A DNA stretch of 5,339 nt from Hydrogenophaga sp. (lineage in GTDB: Bacteria; Pseudomonadota; Gammaproteobacteria; Burkholderiales; Burkholderiaceae_C), in NCBI GenBank assembly GCA_021154985.1, contig JAJNQE010000030.1, positions 1 to 5,339 on the forward strand. Reading direction: 5' to 3'. The notes under the pieces are model-generated. The model was not told the origin of the DNA, did not search any database, and was given only the letters and a program-made list of their open reading frames with translations. A program made the position numbers and the translations under genes. Below, in pieces: positions 4,907-5,339 of the stretch (its first letter is position 1; each line of letters opens with the position of its first letter).

Positions 4907-5339
4907 ATGAAGCTCTACAACTACTTCCGCTCCTCGGCCTCGTTTCGCGTGCGCATTGCGTTGGCGCTCAAGGGCCTCGATTACGAATACCACCCGGTCC
5001 ACCTGGCCAAGGGCGAACACAGGCTGCCCGCTTACGCCGACATCGCGGTCGAGGGCCTGGTGCCCTTGCTCGAACTCGACGACGGCACGCGCCTCACGCA
5101 GTCGATGGCCATCATCGAGTACCTCGACGAACTGCACCCCGAGCCGGCCTTGCTGCCGGCCGATGCACTGGGCCGCGCGCGGGTGAGGGCGCTGGCCCAG
5201 ATCATTGCCTGCGAGATCCACCCCATCAACAACCTGCGCGTGCTCAAGTACCTGAGCAAGGACCTCAAGGTCGATGAGGACACGAAGAACACCTGGTACC
5301 GCCACTGGGTGCGCAGCGGGCTGGAATCGTTCGAGCGTC
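4907..5339 (+). CDS. maiA: Maleylacetoacetate isomerase / zeta-class glutathione S-transferase, 5' part, cut by right edge
   Basis: 144 codons are visible; the family is about 210-220 aa. Maleylacetoacetate isomerase uses glutathione to turn maleylacetoacetate into fumarylacetoacetate in tyrosine and homogentisate breakdown; close relatives act on maleylpyruvate in the gentisate pathway. The N-terminal thioredoxin-like domain starts M-K-L-Y-N-Y-F-R and contains the zeta active-site motif S9-S10-A11-S-F-R-V-R-I-A-L. V52-P53 is the usual cis-proline and Q65-S66 the glutathione-binding pair. The helical domain begins about residue 85 and carries C102-E-I-H-P-I-N-N-L-R-V-L, the zeta/MaiA signature. 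The cysteine usual in eukaryotic zeta enzymes (S-S-C) is alanine here. Substrate choice between maleylacetoacetate and maleylpyruvate cannot be fixed from this fragment. A terminator separates it from the upstream gene, so it starts a new unit. Confidence 0.9.
   Translation, partial: MKLYNYFRSSASFRVRIALALKGLDYEYHPVHLAKGEHRLPAYADIAVEGLVPLLELDDGTRLTQSMAIIEYLDELHPEPALLPADALGRARVRALAQIIACEIHPINNLRVLKYLSKDLKVDEDTKNTWYRHWVRSGLESFER

Noticed and set aside
3713..5305. Minus-strand open frame of 530 codons opposite the alkene reductase and GST genes
   Set aside because: It spans two well-supported genes and a strong terminator on the other strand and shows no recognisable motif; a GC-driven shadow.

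Overview
The window reads as chromosomal DNA of a high-GC betaproteobacterium. The protein families and codon habit look like Comamonadaceae (Hydrogenophaga/Variovorax-like), but this is an impression from the proteins, not a database result. It is almost fully coding: six protein genes, two of them cut by the window ends. No RNA genes, insertion sequences, CRISPR arrays or attachment sites were seen.

Left part (1-1954). Two genes on the minus strand form a tight operon. The first is a complete single-polypeptide Rieske non-heme iron oxygenase alpha subunit of the phthalate 4,5-dioxygenase type (505-1878). The second is a glutamine-synthetase-family enzyme whose start overlaps the Rieske stop (ATGA, 505-508) and which runs off the left edge. 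A 76-bp divergent promoter region separates the Rieske gene from a FadR/GntR-type (FCD) regulator on the plus strand (1955-2674). This is the usual layout of a ligand-controlled catabolic module. The pairing resembles the glutamylation-first logic of bacterial amine degradation (aniline, isopropylamine): a GS-like ligase conjugates an amine to glutamate and an oxygenase then attacks the conjugate. The substrate cannot be read from the sequence.

Middle part (2701-3609). Only 26 bp after the regulator lies a divergent, probably secondary ribose-phosphate pyrophosphokinase (PRPP synthetase) of 302 aa. It keeps the PRPP-binding and catalytic motifs.

Right part (3610-5339). A 97-bp leader with GC-rich hairpins precedes an old-yellow-enzyme alkene / N-ethylmaleimide reductase (NemA-like, 3707-4813). 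This is closed by a strong intrinsic terminator (4834-4870). Then comes the 5' part of a zeta-class glutathione transferase / maleylacetoacetate isomerase (4907 to the right edge). These last two are general electrophile or aromatic-degradation functions and probably separate transcription units.

A recurring feature is that three plus-strand genes (regulator, PRPP synthetase, GST) lack a visible Shine-Dalgarno and carry a -10-like hexamer ending exactly 7 nt before the ATG, which suggests leaderless transcripts.
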